41,146 nt of DNA from Lentisphaeria bacterium (GTDB lineage: Bacteria; Verrucomicrobiota; Lentisphaeria; Victivallales; Victivallaceae), in assembly GCA_017504585.1 (NCBI GenBank), contig JAFVQX010000001.1:1-41146 (forward strand), given 5' to 3'. The position numbers and the translations under genes were made by a program. Under the pieces are notes generated by a model, which worked only from the letters and a program-made list of their open reading frames with translations, had not been told where the DNA came from and did not search any database. Positions 33,317 through 40,011 of this stretch are shown here, piece after piece; the stretch's first letter is position 1, and the number at the start of each line of letters is the position of its first letter.

Positions 33317-34873
33317 TCAGAGTTCGTTGAGCATGGAGCTTATTTCGCTGAATTGATCTGCGTAAATTTCAAAGTGCACAGTCAGCTTTTTTGCCACGCC
33401 CCGCTGGGGAGCGGTGAGTTTGCCGGTTTTGGCGTAGTCGATCAAGCTGCGTAAAGCTTCGGTACGATCGTATTTGAAGTACGCTCCGGTTGCCGAAATG
33501 GTGGTCAGGCTGTGTGCCCGGTAAAGGTCGTAGGCAAAAATCGCTTCGGTGTAAGCAAGTTTTTTCAGCAGATCATCGCTGTTGAAATTCTTTGCTTCGG
33601 CTTTTGCCAAGGCTTGCAGAGCTTTGAACTGCTCGTCGGAGATCTTCTTGCCGGTTTTGAGCATTTCAACAGTTTTGCACCAGAATTTGATCTGTTTGGC
33701 TTGCAGCAATGTTACGCTTGCTGTGCCGTTGAGCGAGTTGATGAGCTTGAAATAGAGTTTGGAATATTCCACAATATTTTTGCTGTCATAACGCATCTGG
33801 GTCATCAAAGCAAAAGCGGCACTGCGGATGATCCGTGCCTGGGGCTGTTTGAGCTCCAGCAAATTGCCGTCAACAAAAGCTATGGGATATGCGGGGATGT
33901 CGCCGGCGATAAGTTTGTTCAACGCCGCATAATCTTTGGCATTGGCGGCAAAAGCTGCCGCACGCTTTTTCAAATCTCCGGCGGCGGGCTTGGCAAACTT
34001 TTTGCCTTCGCCTTTGCCTTTAAAGCGTTTGAAACGCATGGCTTTGTTGACTTTGTTTGCCAGAGTATTGAGTTCGTTGTAGAATACGGCATTGACCGCT
34101 CTGCCATCAGCATAAAACTTTTTCATGCCGCTTGCGGAGAGTTCTCCGCCAAAGACTTTTTCGGCCTCGGCTTTGGTGCTTTCCAGAATTTTGCCTTGCA
34201 TTTTATCCGCCGCAACAGTGGCGATCACCGAAAGAACCACCACGCTCCAGACGACCACTGTTACCGGTTTGCGCAAAACGCTTTTCAGCGACCACTCGCC
34301 GTTGGCAAGCATCTTGCCCCGGGCCAGCAAACCGGCGATGGCCAAAACGCCGCAAAGCAGCAAAACCATGTCGCAGCGGAAACTTGAACCTTCAAACTCC
34401 CACTCGCCCAACAGCAACGCTTTCAGCAGCAGCCCCAGCAGAACCGTGCTGCAAAGTGCGGCAAATTCGCCAATACCGGCAGCCACACCCAGCAAGGCAG
34501 TTTTGCCATCCCGCTTGCCGCAAAGCAAAAGCGGCATAGCTATCAGCAAAACTGGCAGCGCCCAGACACAACAGATCACAGCCAAAGTGATTATGGCAGT
34601 TGCCCCGGTCAGATAAAGCCACTGGCGCACAGGTTTGTCAGAATATCTGCTCTGAAGCCAACTGCCCATGTAGGTAATAAAATAAAACGCCCACAAAACT
34701 GTAATGATCAGGCAGTACCACAAAAAAATCGTTTGAGAAGCAACCACACCTGCCGGCAGCCACGCCGCCGCCAGCAGCGCCAGAGTAAACAACACCCAGC
34801 TGCCGGCTAAAGCCAAATTACCGAAAATAAACGATTTGCAGCGCATGGAAGCATTTTGAGACAGATCACACAT
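33317..34873 (-). CDS. Multi-pass membrane protein of unknown family
   Basis: A 518-residue protein I do not recognise. Residues 15-235 contain about six membrane segments (such as VLFTLALLAAAWLPAGVV, IFLWYCLIITVLWAFYFI, ALPVLLIAMPLLLC, VLLGLLLKALLL, LLLCGVLAIAGLLA, VVVWSVVVLSVIATVA). The last 280 residues are a Lys- and Ala-rich, mostly helical soluble domain with no recognisable catalytic motif. It might face the periplasm or the cytoplasm depending on the segment count. ATG at 34873 follows AAGGAG by seven bases and a good promoter lies upstream, so it is a real, separately transcribed gene. Neighbours give no clue. Confidence 0.75.
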   Translation of the reverse strand: MCDLSQNASMRCKSFIFGNLALAGSWVLFTLALLAAAWLPAGVVASQTIFLWYCLIITVLWAFYFITYMGSWLQSRYSDKPVRQWLYLTGATAIITLAVICCVWALPVLLIAMPLLLCGKRDGKTALLGVAAGIGEFAALCSTVLLGLLLKALLLGEWEFEGSSFRCDMVLLLCGVLAIAGLLARGKMLANGEWSLKSVLRKPVTVVVWSVVVLSVIATVAADKMQGKILESTKAEAEKVFGGELSASGMKKFYADGRAVNAVFYNELNTLANKVNKAMRFKRFKGKGEGKKFAKPAAGDLKKRAAAFAANAKDYAALNKLIAGDIPAYPIAFVDGNLLELKQPQARIIRSAAFALMTQMRYDSKNIVEYSKLYFKLINSLNGTASVTLLQAKQIKFWCKTVEMLKTGKKISDEQFKALQALAKAEAKNFNSDDLLKKLAYTEAIFAYDLYRAHSLTTISATGAYFKYDRTEALRSLIDYAKTGKLTAPQRGVAKKLTVHFEIYADQFSEISSMLNEL

Positions 34874-34911
34874 TTTTTTCTCCTTGATAAATTTTTCCGG
34901 AAAGCATTTTT

Positions 34912-34940
34912 ATAATAGCATGTATACAAATAAAATGCAA
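34912..34940 (-). promoter_or_regulatory. Predicted promoter of the unknown membrane-protein gene
   Basis: On the minus strand TTGCAT (34940-34935), a 17-base spacer and TATTAT (34917-34912), about 40 bases before the ATG at 34873. Confidence 0.5.
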
Positions 34941-34989
34941 ATCACAAGCAGTTTATTGTGCAGATTTAAAAAAGTTTTCTTCTGCCGCC

Positions 34990-35290
34990 GGGGGTATGCG
35001 GCAAAAGGCGGCATCCTCCTACGCCGGAGGCTGCGGAGGACAAGCCAGCCGCCACGCACACTATCGTAACAGTTGGCGGCAAGGTTCCGTCTGACTTGTC
35101 CGACCAGTCCGACCAGTCCGACAGCCGCCATCTATACTATCGCCCGCGTATGCGGCGAAAGGCGGCATACGGTATACCGTCGTATGGCGAACGCCCGCTT
35201 GCCACGGCGTAGTGTAACGAAGCCGGGCGTATGCGGAGTACTGCGGCATCCTCCTACGCCGGAGGCTGCGGAGGACAAGTCAGCCGCCCG
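34990..35290. repeat. GC-rich patch of direct repeats and palindromes
   Basis: A 46-base unit at 35008-35053 recurs at 35243-35288 with one difference; it includes CCTCCTACGCCGGAGG. GTATGCGG with similar flanks occurs three times (near 34993, 35148 and 35229). A nine-base unit GTCCGACCA is repeated nearly three times at 35098-35122. ACGGTATACCGT (35169-35180) is a perfect palindrome. Short frames across it on both strands are made of these repeats and are not credible genes. It fills the spacer between the unknown membrane-protein promoter and the AraC gene. Confidence 0.7.
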
Positions 35291-35299
35291 CAGACCTGC

Positions 35300-36121
35300 T
35301 CAATGATTCTGATACTGCCGGGGAGTCATTCCGGCGTGGCGGCGGAAAAATCTGCAGAAATACCCCACATCGCAAAAGCCCAGCTGATTGGAGATTTTTT
35401 CCAATGGCAAACTGGTTTCTTTAAGCAGTCTTCTGGCTTCCAGCATCTTTAACCGGCTCACATATTCCCCGGGGGTGATGTGGAACTTGTTTGCCCAGTG
35501 CCGCAGAAAATTCCGGCGGCTGAATCCGTGTTTGGCGGCCAGAAAATCCATATCGCACTTTTCGGCATAATGGGTTTGCAAATAACTTGCTATATTCAGG
35601 ATCTTTTTGTCAGTTTCGCTTAACAACAGATCTTTTTCCGCCCATAAGAGCATGGCTTCGTGCAGCAATGTATAACAGCCCAGATCCAGCTTGTCGGCAA
35701 AACCCGGCTCGCTCAAGTGTTCACGGCTGCTTTCCAGAAGTTTCATGACTTTTTCCAAACTCTCCGGCAGCGGCAATTCTGCCACACAGAAATCTTCAGT
35801 TAAACCACTGCAAAGAAAAAATGCCGCCGCCTCCGGCTGATACGAAAAATAAAACACATCAGCCGTGTCGGCATTGAGGAACTTCACTTCCACCCCCGGA
35901 TACTTGACCATCAAATGCGGAAACCCAACTTCGTAAAGTTTGCCGTTGACCTTGAATTGCAAAGTCTGCAAATTGTTGCCCGCCAATCGGAAGCAGAATT
36001 GCAGCGAATCGCATTTGCCATCCACCAGCTGAAAATCCTGCCGGTATTCCATTGTCCGCAAATGGGGCAGCATGTTGAGCTTGCGGGGCAAGCTCTCAAG
36101 CCAGAGTACGGGAGAAGCCAT
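35300..36121 (-). CDS. AraC-family transcriptional regulator
   Basis: A 273-residue AraC-type regulator with an N-terminal cupin-like region (about 20-110, without PocR cysteines) and a C-terminal double helix-turn-helix (about 175-270): DFLAAKHGFSRRNFLRHWANKFHITPGEY and LGFCDVGYFCRFFRRHAGMTPRQYQ. It starts only six bases after the stop of the sodium:sugar symporter gene, so both are on one transcript. It probably senses the transported sugar and controls this pair, which is inferred. The gene ends at the edge of the GC-rich repeat patch. Confidence 0.87.
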   Translation of the reverse strand: MASPVLWLESLPRKLNMLPHLRTMEYRQDFQLVDGKCDSLQFCFRLAGNNLQTLQFKVNGKLYEVGFPHLMVKYPGVEVKFLNADTADVFYFSYQPEAAAFFLCSGLTEDFCVAELPLPESLEKVMKLLESSREHLSEPGFADKLDLGCYTLLHEAMLLWAEKDLLLSETDKKILNIASYLQTHYAEKCDMDFLAAKHGFSRRNFLRHWANKFHITPGEYVSRLKMLEARRLLKETSLPLEKISNQLGFCDVGYFCRFFRRHAGMTPRQYQNH

Positions 36122-36127
36122 AACTGT

Positions 36128-37819
36128 TTACTTTGCCGTTTGAGTTGTTTTGACTTCCCGTGCCGGATAAGCGGCTTTGCCCTTTTTGAATACGCCGAAA
36201 TCCGCAAATGCCGCATAGATCAAGCCAATGATCACCAGCAATATAACTGCGGCGGCTTTAGCATGTTTCCACGGGGTCATATCAATAACCTTGGCATCAA
36301 CTTCTTCGTAAGGTGTTTCCCGCGGGGCGATTTTGCCCCACACCAGCATTGCCAGAAGCATTATTGCAAAAACTATCGCTACAAAGTGGAACTGCCCGAT
36401 GGCATTTGCCCAGGTGCTGAAAGGTTTGACAAAGTACCCCAACGCGTTGAGAGTGATCCCGCCGATCAGCACCGTATTAGCCGCTCTGGCAGGCACATAA
36501 CTGGTGGTCATTGCCGCCACCACCACCGCCAGCAGCGGAATAAAAGTCAAACCGTTCATGCTCTGCAAATAGCCGAAAATGCTCCCGGCATTCATCAGCA
36601 TCGGAGCTATGATGATCGAAGCAATCGTGGCAATAAAACCGAAGAGCTGCCCCATTTTGACCACCCGGCGGTCGTCGGCAGTTTTATTGATCCAGCGTTT
36701 GTAAATATCCAAACTGAAAAGCGTGCAGGTGCTGTTGAGTACCGAGTTGTAACTTGAGAGGATCGCCCCCAGCAGCACCGCCGCAAAAAACCCTTTCAAG
36801 GGTGCGGGCAGAACCATGTTGACCAATGCCCCGTAGGCCTTGTCGGAAACCGCAACTCCGGCTGAATTCAAGGGTATATTCAGCGAACCTTTCATAAAAA
36901 GCATTGCCGCAATTATCCCCGGGATCACCAGATAAATGGGGCCCAAAAGTTTGAATGCGCCGGTCAACAGCACACCTTTCTGACCTTCGGCAAGGCTTTT
37001 GGCACCCAGTGTCCGCTGGATGATCTGCTGATTGGTGCACCAGTAAAAGGTGTGGATCAGCAATATACCCGTAAAAAGTCCGAAAAAGGGTGCTTCGCTG
37101 TCGTTGGCACCAATGCTGTTGAGCCGGTCGCCGCCCTCGGCAAAAAAGGTCTGCACGCCTTTGGCAAATTCGCCGTCGCCCAAAGCAGAGAAAGCGTAAT
37201 AACTGATAAGAAATCCACCGATAAACAGCCCGATACCGTTCAAAGTATCCGATACAGCACAGGAGTTCAAGCCGCCGAAAAGTGCGTAAGCCGCCCCGAT
37301 AAGTGCCACCGCAACCACAATGATATAAAGCTGCGTTACTTCGTTCTGCACTCCGATAAGCTGCCCCAGATCCAATATGTCGATCATGCCCCGGGCTCCG
37401 GTGTAAAGAATAATAGGCAGCAAAATCACTGCGTAAGAGAGCAGAAAAACCCCGTTGCAGATGGAGGCAGTCACTTCATCGAATCTGCGACGCAGAAATT
37501 CCGGCACCGTGGTAATGCCGCCTTTGAGGAACTTGGGCAGAAACCACAACGCCATCAAGACCAGTGCCACCACCGCCACAACTTCCCACGCCATAACCGC
37601 CATGCCTTCTTTGAACGCCGACCCGTTCAGCCCCACCATCTGTTCGGTGGAGAGATTGGTCAGCAAGAGCGATCCGGCAATGACCGGAAAGGTCAGACTG
37701 CGACCGGCAAGGAAAAATCCATCTTGCGAAGAATTTTCCCGCTTACGGCAGATAAGGTAAGTACCCAACGCCACCAGCCCGGTAAAGAGCACAAACGAAA
37801 CGATCGAGATCCAGAACAT
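36128..37819 (-). CDS. Sodium:solute symporter (SSS/SLC5 family), probable sugar transporter
   Basis: A 563-residue inner-membrane symporter with about 14 hydrophobic segments. Family hallmarks are FFLAGRSLTFPVIAGSLLLTN in the first helices, the TVPEFLRRRFDE block, and the GGLNSCAVSDTLNGIG segment. The C-terminal part ends with an extra helix near VILLVIIGLIYAAFADFG. The sequence is closer in feel to SGLT-type sugar symporters (LSTEQMVGLNGSA) than to proline or pantothenate carriers. It uses the sodium gradient to import a solute, probably a monosaccharide. ATG at 37819 follows AGGAG by about seven bases. It is the first gene of a unit with AraC. Confidence 0.88.
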   Translation of the reverse strand: MFWISIVSFVLFTGLVALGTYLICRKRENSSQDGFFLAGRSLTFPVIAGSLLLTNLSTEQMVGLNGSAFKEGMAVMAWEVVAVVALVLMALWFLPKFLKGGITTVPEFLRRRFDEVTASICNGVFLLSYAVILLPIILYTGARGMIDILDLGQLIGVQNEVTQLYIIVVAVALIGAAYALFGGLNSCAVSDTLNGIGLFIGGFLISYYAFSALGDGEFAKGVQTFFAEGGDRLNSIGANDSEAPFFGLFTGILLIHTFYWCTNQQIIQRTLGAKSLAEGQKGVLLTGAFKLLGPIYLVIPGIIAAMLFMKGSLNIPLNSAGVAVSDKAYGALVNMVLPAPLKGFFAAVLLGAILSSYNSVLNSTCTLFSLDIYKRWINKTADDRRVVKMGQLFGFIATIASIIIAPMLMNAGSIFGYLQSMNGLTFIPLLAVVVAAMTTSYVPARAANTVLIGGITLNALGYFVKPFSTWANAIGQFHFVAIVFAIMLLAMLVWGKIAPRETPYEEVDAKVIDMTPWKHAKAAAVILLVIIGLIYAAFADFGVFKKGKAAYPAREVKTTQTAK

Positions 37820-37869
37820 GTTTATCTCCTGTCAAGGTTAAAAGTATTAAAAAAACTCTTTGATCACCC

Positions 37870-37898
37870 CATATAAAGGCAGACGCCCTCCCAAACAA
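37870..37898 (-). promoter_or_regulatory. Predicted promoter of the symporter-araC unit
   Basis: On the minus strand TTGTTT (37898-37893), a 17-base spacer and TATATG (37875-37870), giving a leader of roughly 45 bases. Confidence 0.4.
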
Positions 37899-37974
37899 TA
37901 TACATTCTTTTAAGAAAAAAGTCTACAACCTGCAACTGCTTTTTCAAAAAAAAACCGGACTATTTGCAAAAAAA

Positions 37975-38004
37975 TTGGCAAAAACAGATTACAAGGTATA
38001 TATT
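37975..38004 (+). promoter_or_regulatory. Predicted promoter of the tRNA-Ser gene
   Basis: TTGGCA (37975-37980), an 18-base spacer and TATATT (37999-38004), ending 16 bases before the tRNA. Overlapping TATA-like boxes make the exact -10 uncertain. Confidence 0.45.
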
Positions 38005-38020
38005 ATAAGTATATATAAGC

Positions 38021-38111
38021 GGAGAGCTGGCTGAGCGGTCGAAGGCGACGGTCTCGAAAATCGTTATACTCCTCGTGGGTATCGAGGGTTCGAATCCCTC
38101 GCTCTCCGCCA
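38021..38111 (+). tRNA. tRNA-Ser (anticodon CGA), CCA encoded
   Basis: The acceptor stem GGAGAGC (38021-38027) pairs with GCTCTCC (38101-38107), followed by discriminator G and an encoded CCA (38109-38111). The anticodon arm has loop CTCGAAA with anticodon CGA, reading UCG. A long variable arm (ATACTC paired with GGGTAT) identifies a class II serine tRNA. The T arm GAGGG-TTCGAAT-CCCTC is perfect. Its 3' end is the usual target of tRNA-directed integrases, and an integrase fragment lies 108 bases downstream. Confidence 0.95.
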
Positions 38112-38219
38112 TTTTTATGCTCAAATCCCGGATATCTCCCCATTTTTTCCCCGTTAGATTGGTAAAACTGTCTTTTGTGTGCTATATTGTGCCATAATCT
38201 GTAAAAACAGACTTATGAG

Positions 38220-38588
38220 ATGAAAACAGTAAACAGGAACAAAAGTCGGATGAAGAAACTTCAAGGCAAACTCAGACAAAAAAATTCCAAAGGCAATTAC
38301 TATTATCGTTTGACAGTTGCCAATGGAATACGCAAAGAATTTGCTTTGAAAACAGCAGATGAAACTGAAGCAATTCAACGTGCCGAAGAACTGGATTCTA
38401 TCTATGCTGCCCCCAATATGGATGTGGCAGTTGCCCAAATCAACGCAATAAAAGGCTTTTCTAAACAAGCTCAGATGCTGCCGCTCTCAGAAGGCTGGGC
38501 AAAGTATGAAATTCATCCGGAACGGGCTACTCCGCATACTGTCAGTGAGCAGTTGTCATACAAGATCGTACTATCCGTAACTGGATGA
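38220..38588 (+). pseudogene. Truncated tyrosine-recombinase (phage-type integrase), N-terminal part
   Basis: 122 codons resembling the N-terminus of phage-type integrases: a basic start (SRMKKLQGKLRQKNSKGNYY) with the arm-binding fold YYYRLTVANGIRKEFALKTAD and EAIQRAEELDS, then the start of the core-binding domain (HPERATPHTVSEQLSY). After that the frame runs into seven unrelated residues and a stop. A full integrase is about 350-400 residues, so the catalytic R-H-R-Y domain is missing. In another frame right after the break a short segment reads DRTIRNWMKEEKED and stops, possibly the tail of a helix-turn-helix gene fused by a deletion. A promoter candidate (TTGGTA, 18 bases, TATATT at 38183-38188) precedes it. 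Position right after tRNA-Ser supports the call. Confidence 0.72.
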
Positions 38589-38625
38589 AAGAAGAAAAGG
38601 AGGATTGATTCTCTTTCAGAGTATG

Positions 38626-38662
38626 GAGACGGAGTTTCGATGTGCGCTCCGTCTCATTTTCT
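38626..38662 (+). terminator. Rho-independent terminator after the integrase remnant
   Basis: GAGACGGAG (38626-38634), a 12-base loop and CTCCGTCTC (38647-38655) form a perfect nine-pair stem followed by ATTTTCT. It lies 38 bases after the truncated gene and points the same way. Confidence 0.7.
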
Positions 38663-38786
38663 ACCCTCTCTGTTTTTCCGTTTTTGCGCATTTCCGTTTC
38701 CGCTTTTGAGCGTAAACCGGAAATCCATCAGCGGAAAATGCTCAGAAGATGAAAAGCAGAAAACAGGAGGATGGGGACTCTCATTA

Positions 38787-39386
38787 TCACTTGTGAAGTG
38801 CCCCGTCCTTCTTGAATTGCGAGACGAAGAATTTGCGGGTTGCGGTGGGTGTCGTATCCTTCGGGACATACTTTGTCAGATAGGACATCTGTCGGATCAT
38901 GTGATCTCTGGTCTCGGTATAATCACCGGAACCTCTCGTCAGCATGTAGCCGTTGGGATGATCCTTGTCACTGTAATCAACCAGTCCCATATTTCGGACA
39001 TCCTCCTGAGATAATCCGAGTGCGTTCCCCCAATGTCTTTCTGCTTTCTTTATGATCCCACATCTGTTCTCGTGTTTCTTTGCATTCGTGAGCAGATTAA
39101 GATGGTAATGCTGATGAGGTTGATCGTTCTGTTCTCTGCGTCCGAGGTACTGTGGATCATACCCATCCTTGTTCAGTTCTTTCGATAATCCCTGCAATGC
39201 TTTTGAGAAGTCTTTGTCGCTTCCATCGGTCTCCATCTCCTGTGGGTATCTGAAGTCCATCCTTGTCTGCATCACCTTCCTGTGCCTTTGGCTCATGGAA
39301 TCGATCATTTCAATTCCGTTTGTCAGGTATGTCTTGTAATGACTGTAACCAGTCTCTTCCTGTTTGATGATCTTCTTCCTTGGCAT
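38787..39386 (-). CDS. Inovirus Gp2-like (YagK/YfjJ C-terminal) protein
   Basis: A 199-residue protein with the family's key blocks: RMDFRYP near residue 42, an acidic/aromatic segment, YLGRREQNDQPHQHYHLNLL (about 100-120) with a histidine pair HYH, and WGNALGL. The match to inovirus Gp2 / YagK-YfjJ proteins is by pattern memory. Family members are found on inovirus-like prophages and integrated elements and may act in replication; the HYH triad resembles the metal site of HUH-type initiators, which is inference. The ATG at 39386 follows an AGAGGGTGAT stretch. It has no partner gene in the window: no coat or zot-like gene is present. Confidence 0.75.
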   Translation of the reverse strand: MPRKKIIKQEETGYSHYKTYLTNGIEMIDSMSQRHRKVMQTRMDFRYPQEMETDGSDKDFSKALQGLSKELNKDGYDPQYLGRREQNDQPHQHYHLNLLTNAKKHENRCGIIKKAERHWGNALGLSQEDVRNMGLVDYSDKDHPNGYMLTRGSGDYTETRDHMIRQMSYLTKYVPKDTTPTATRKFFVSQFKKDGALHK

Positions 39387-39845
39387 ATCACCCTCTGCTT
39401 GATATCGTGTTGATGTCTGTGTAGCTGGTATTGTTCTTTGAAGGGATTGTTCTTTATGTGTAGATCATTCATACAGTGTATTACCTATATCCCCCTTCAT
39501 GTCACACTCGAATCAACCTCAAAAAACATTCCCGAGTTAGTGCCCTACATATTATAATGCAATATTTGAAAATAGTATCAATATTAAATGATAAAAAAAG
39601 AACAGAATTGATTAAATGTCTAAGACATTTTGAATCATATAAACGAAAGACCGACATGACAACTTCGTTCAGAATATGTCCTCTAGGACTAGTCGTTCTT
39701 TTCGGTATGGTCATTTCGGCTTTCTGTTCAAATACGCGTCCAGGGCAAGTGAAAAAATCAATAAAAAATGTCCTTCTACGACCTATTACGATTGATTTTT
39801 TGCCGGAGTGGTGTATATTCGTTACGTTTGATCATTGTGATCGTT
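39387..39845. other. AT-rich stretch without a supported gene
   Basis: A plus-strand frame of 123 codons (39476-39847) has no ribosome binding site, odd composition and no recognisable domain, so I do not call it. A promoter candidate lies at its end: TTGATT (39792-39797), 16 bases, TATATT (39814-39819). The stretch is markedly AT-richer than the left part of the window. It may contain the replication origin of the element next to the Gp2-like gene, but no iteron or nick-site motif is clear. Confidence 0.4.
39792..39819 (+). promoter_or_regulatory. Predicted promoter upstream of the small ORF and ATPase
   Basis: TTGATT (39792-39797), a 16-base spacer and TATATT (39814-39819). Transcription would begin near 39827, before the small frame at 39856 and the ATPase at 40012. 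Confidence 0.4.
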
Positions 39846-39855
39846 GAGGAGATTT

Positions 39856-39939
39856 ATGACTTCTGAGGATCGCTGGTGGACATTCGAGGGTCTATTCCTG
39901 CGACATAAATCCGCTTGGCATTTTATTTTCGAGGATTAA
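39856..39939 (+). CDS. Possible 27-residue small ORF
   Basis: ATG at 39856 with GAGGAG four bases upstream opens a 27-codon frame beginning MTSEDRWWTFEGLFLRHKS. It lies between a promoter candidate and the ATPase gene. It may be a leader peptide, a remnant or chance. No family recognised. Confidence 0.25.
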   Translation: MTSEDRWWTFEGLFLRHKSAWHFIFED

Positions 39940-40011
39940 GATCAAAGAATTTTACTAAATCGGTTGACAATCCTGACTTCTTGTTGGAGAAACAACCAAA
40001 GGAGCTTAAAA

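Noticed and set aside
35098-35122. CRISPR-like short tandem repeat
   Set aside because: The nine-base unit has no spacers, and the other repeats nearby are not evenly spaced; no cas gene is present.
34884-35306. Several short frames on both strands across the GC-rich patch
   Set aside because: They are translations of the same repeats, in different frames at different copies.
38663-38786. Complete inovirus prophage
   Set aside because: Only the Gp2-like gene is present; no coat, assembly ATPase or adsorption gene is visible in the window.
39476-39847. 123-codon plus-strand open frame
   Set aside because: No ribosome binding site, no domain, mixed composition; treated as non-coding AT-rich DNA.
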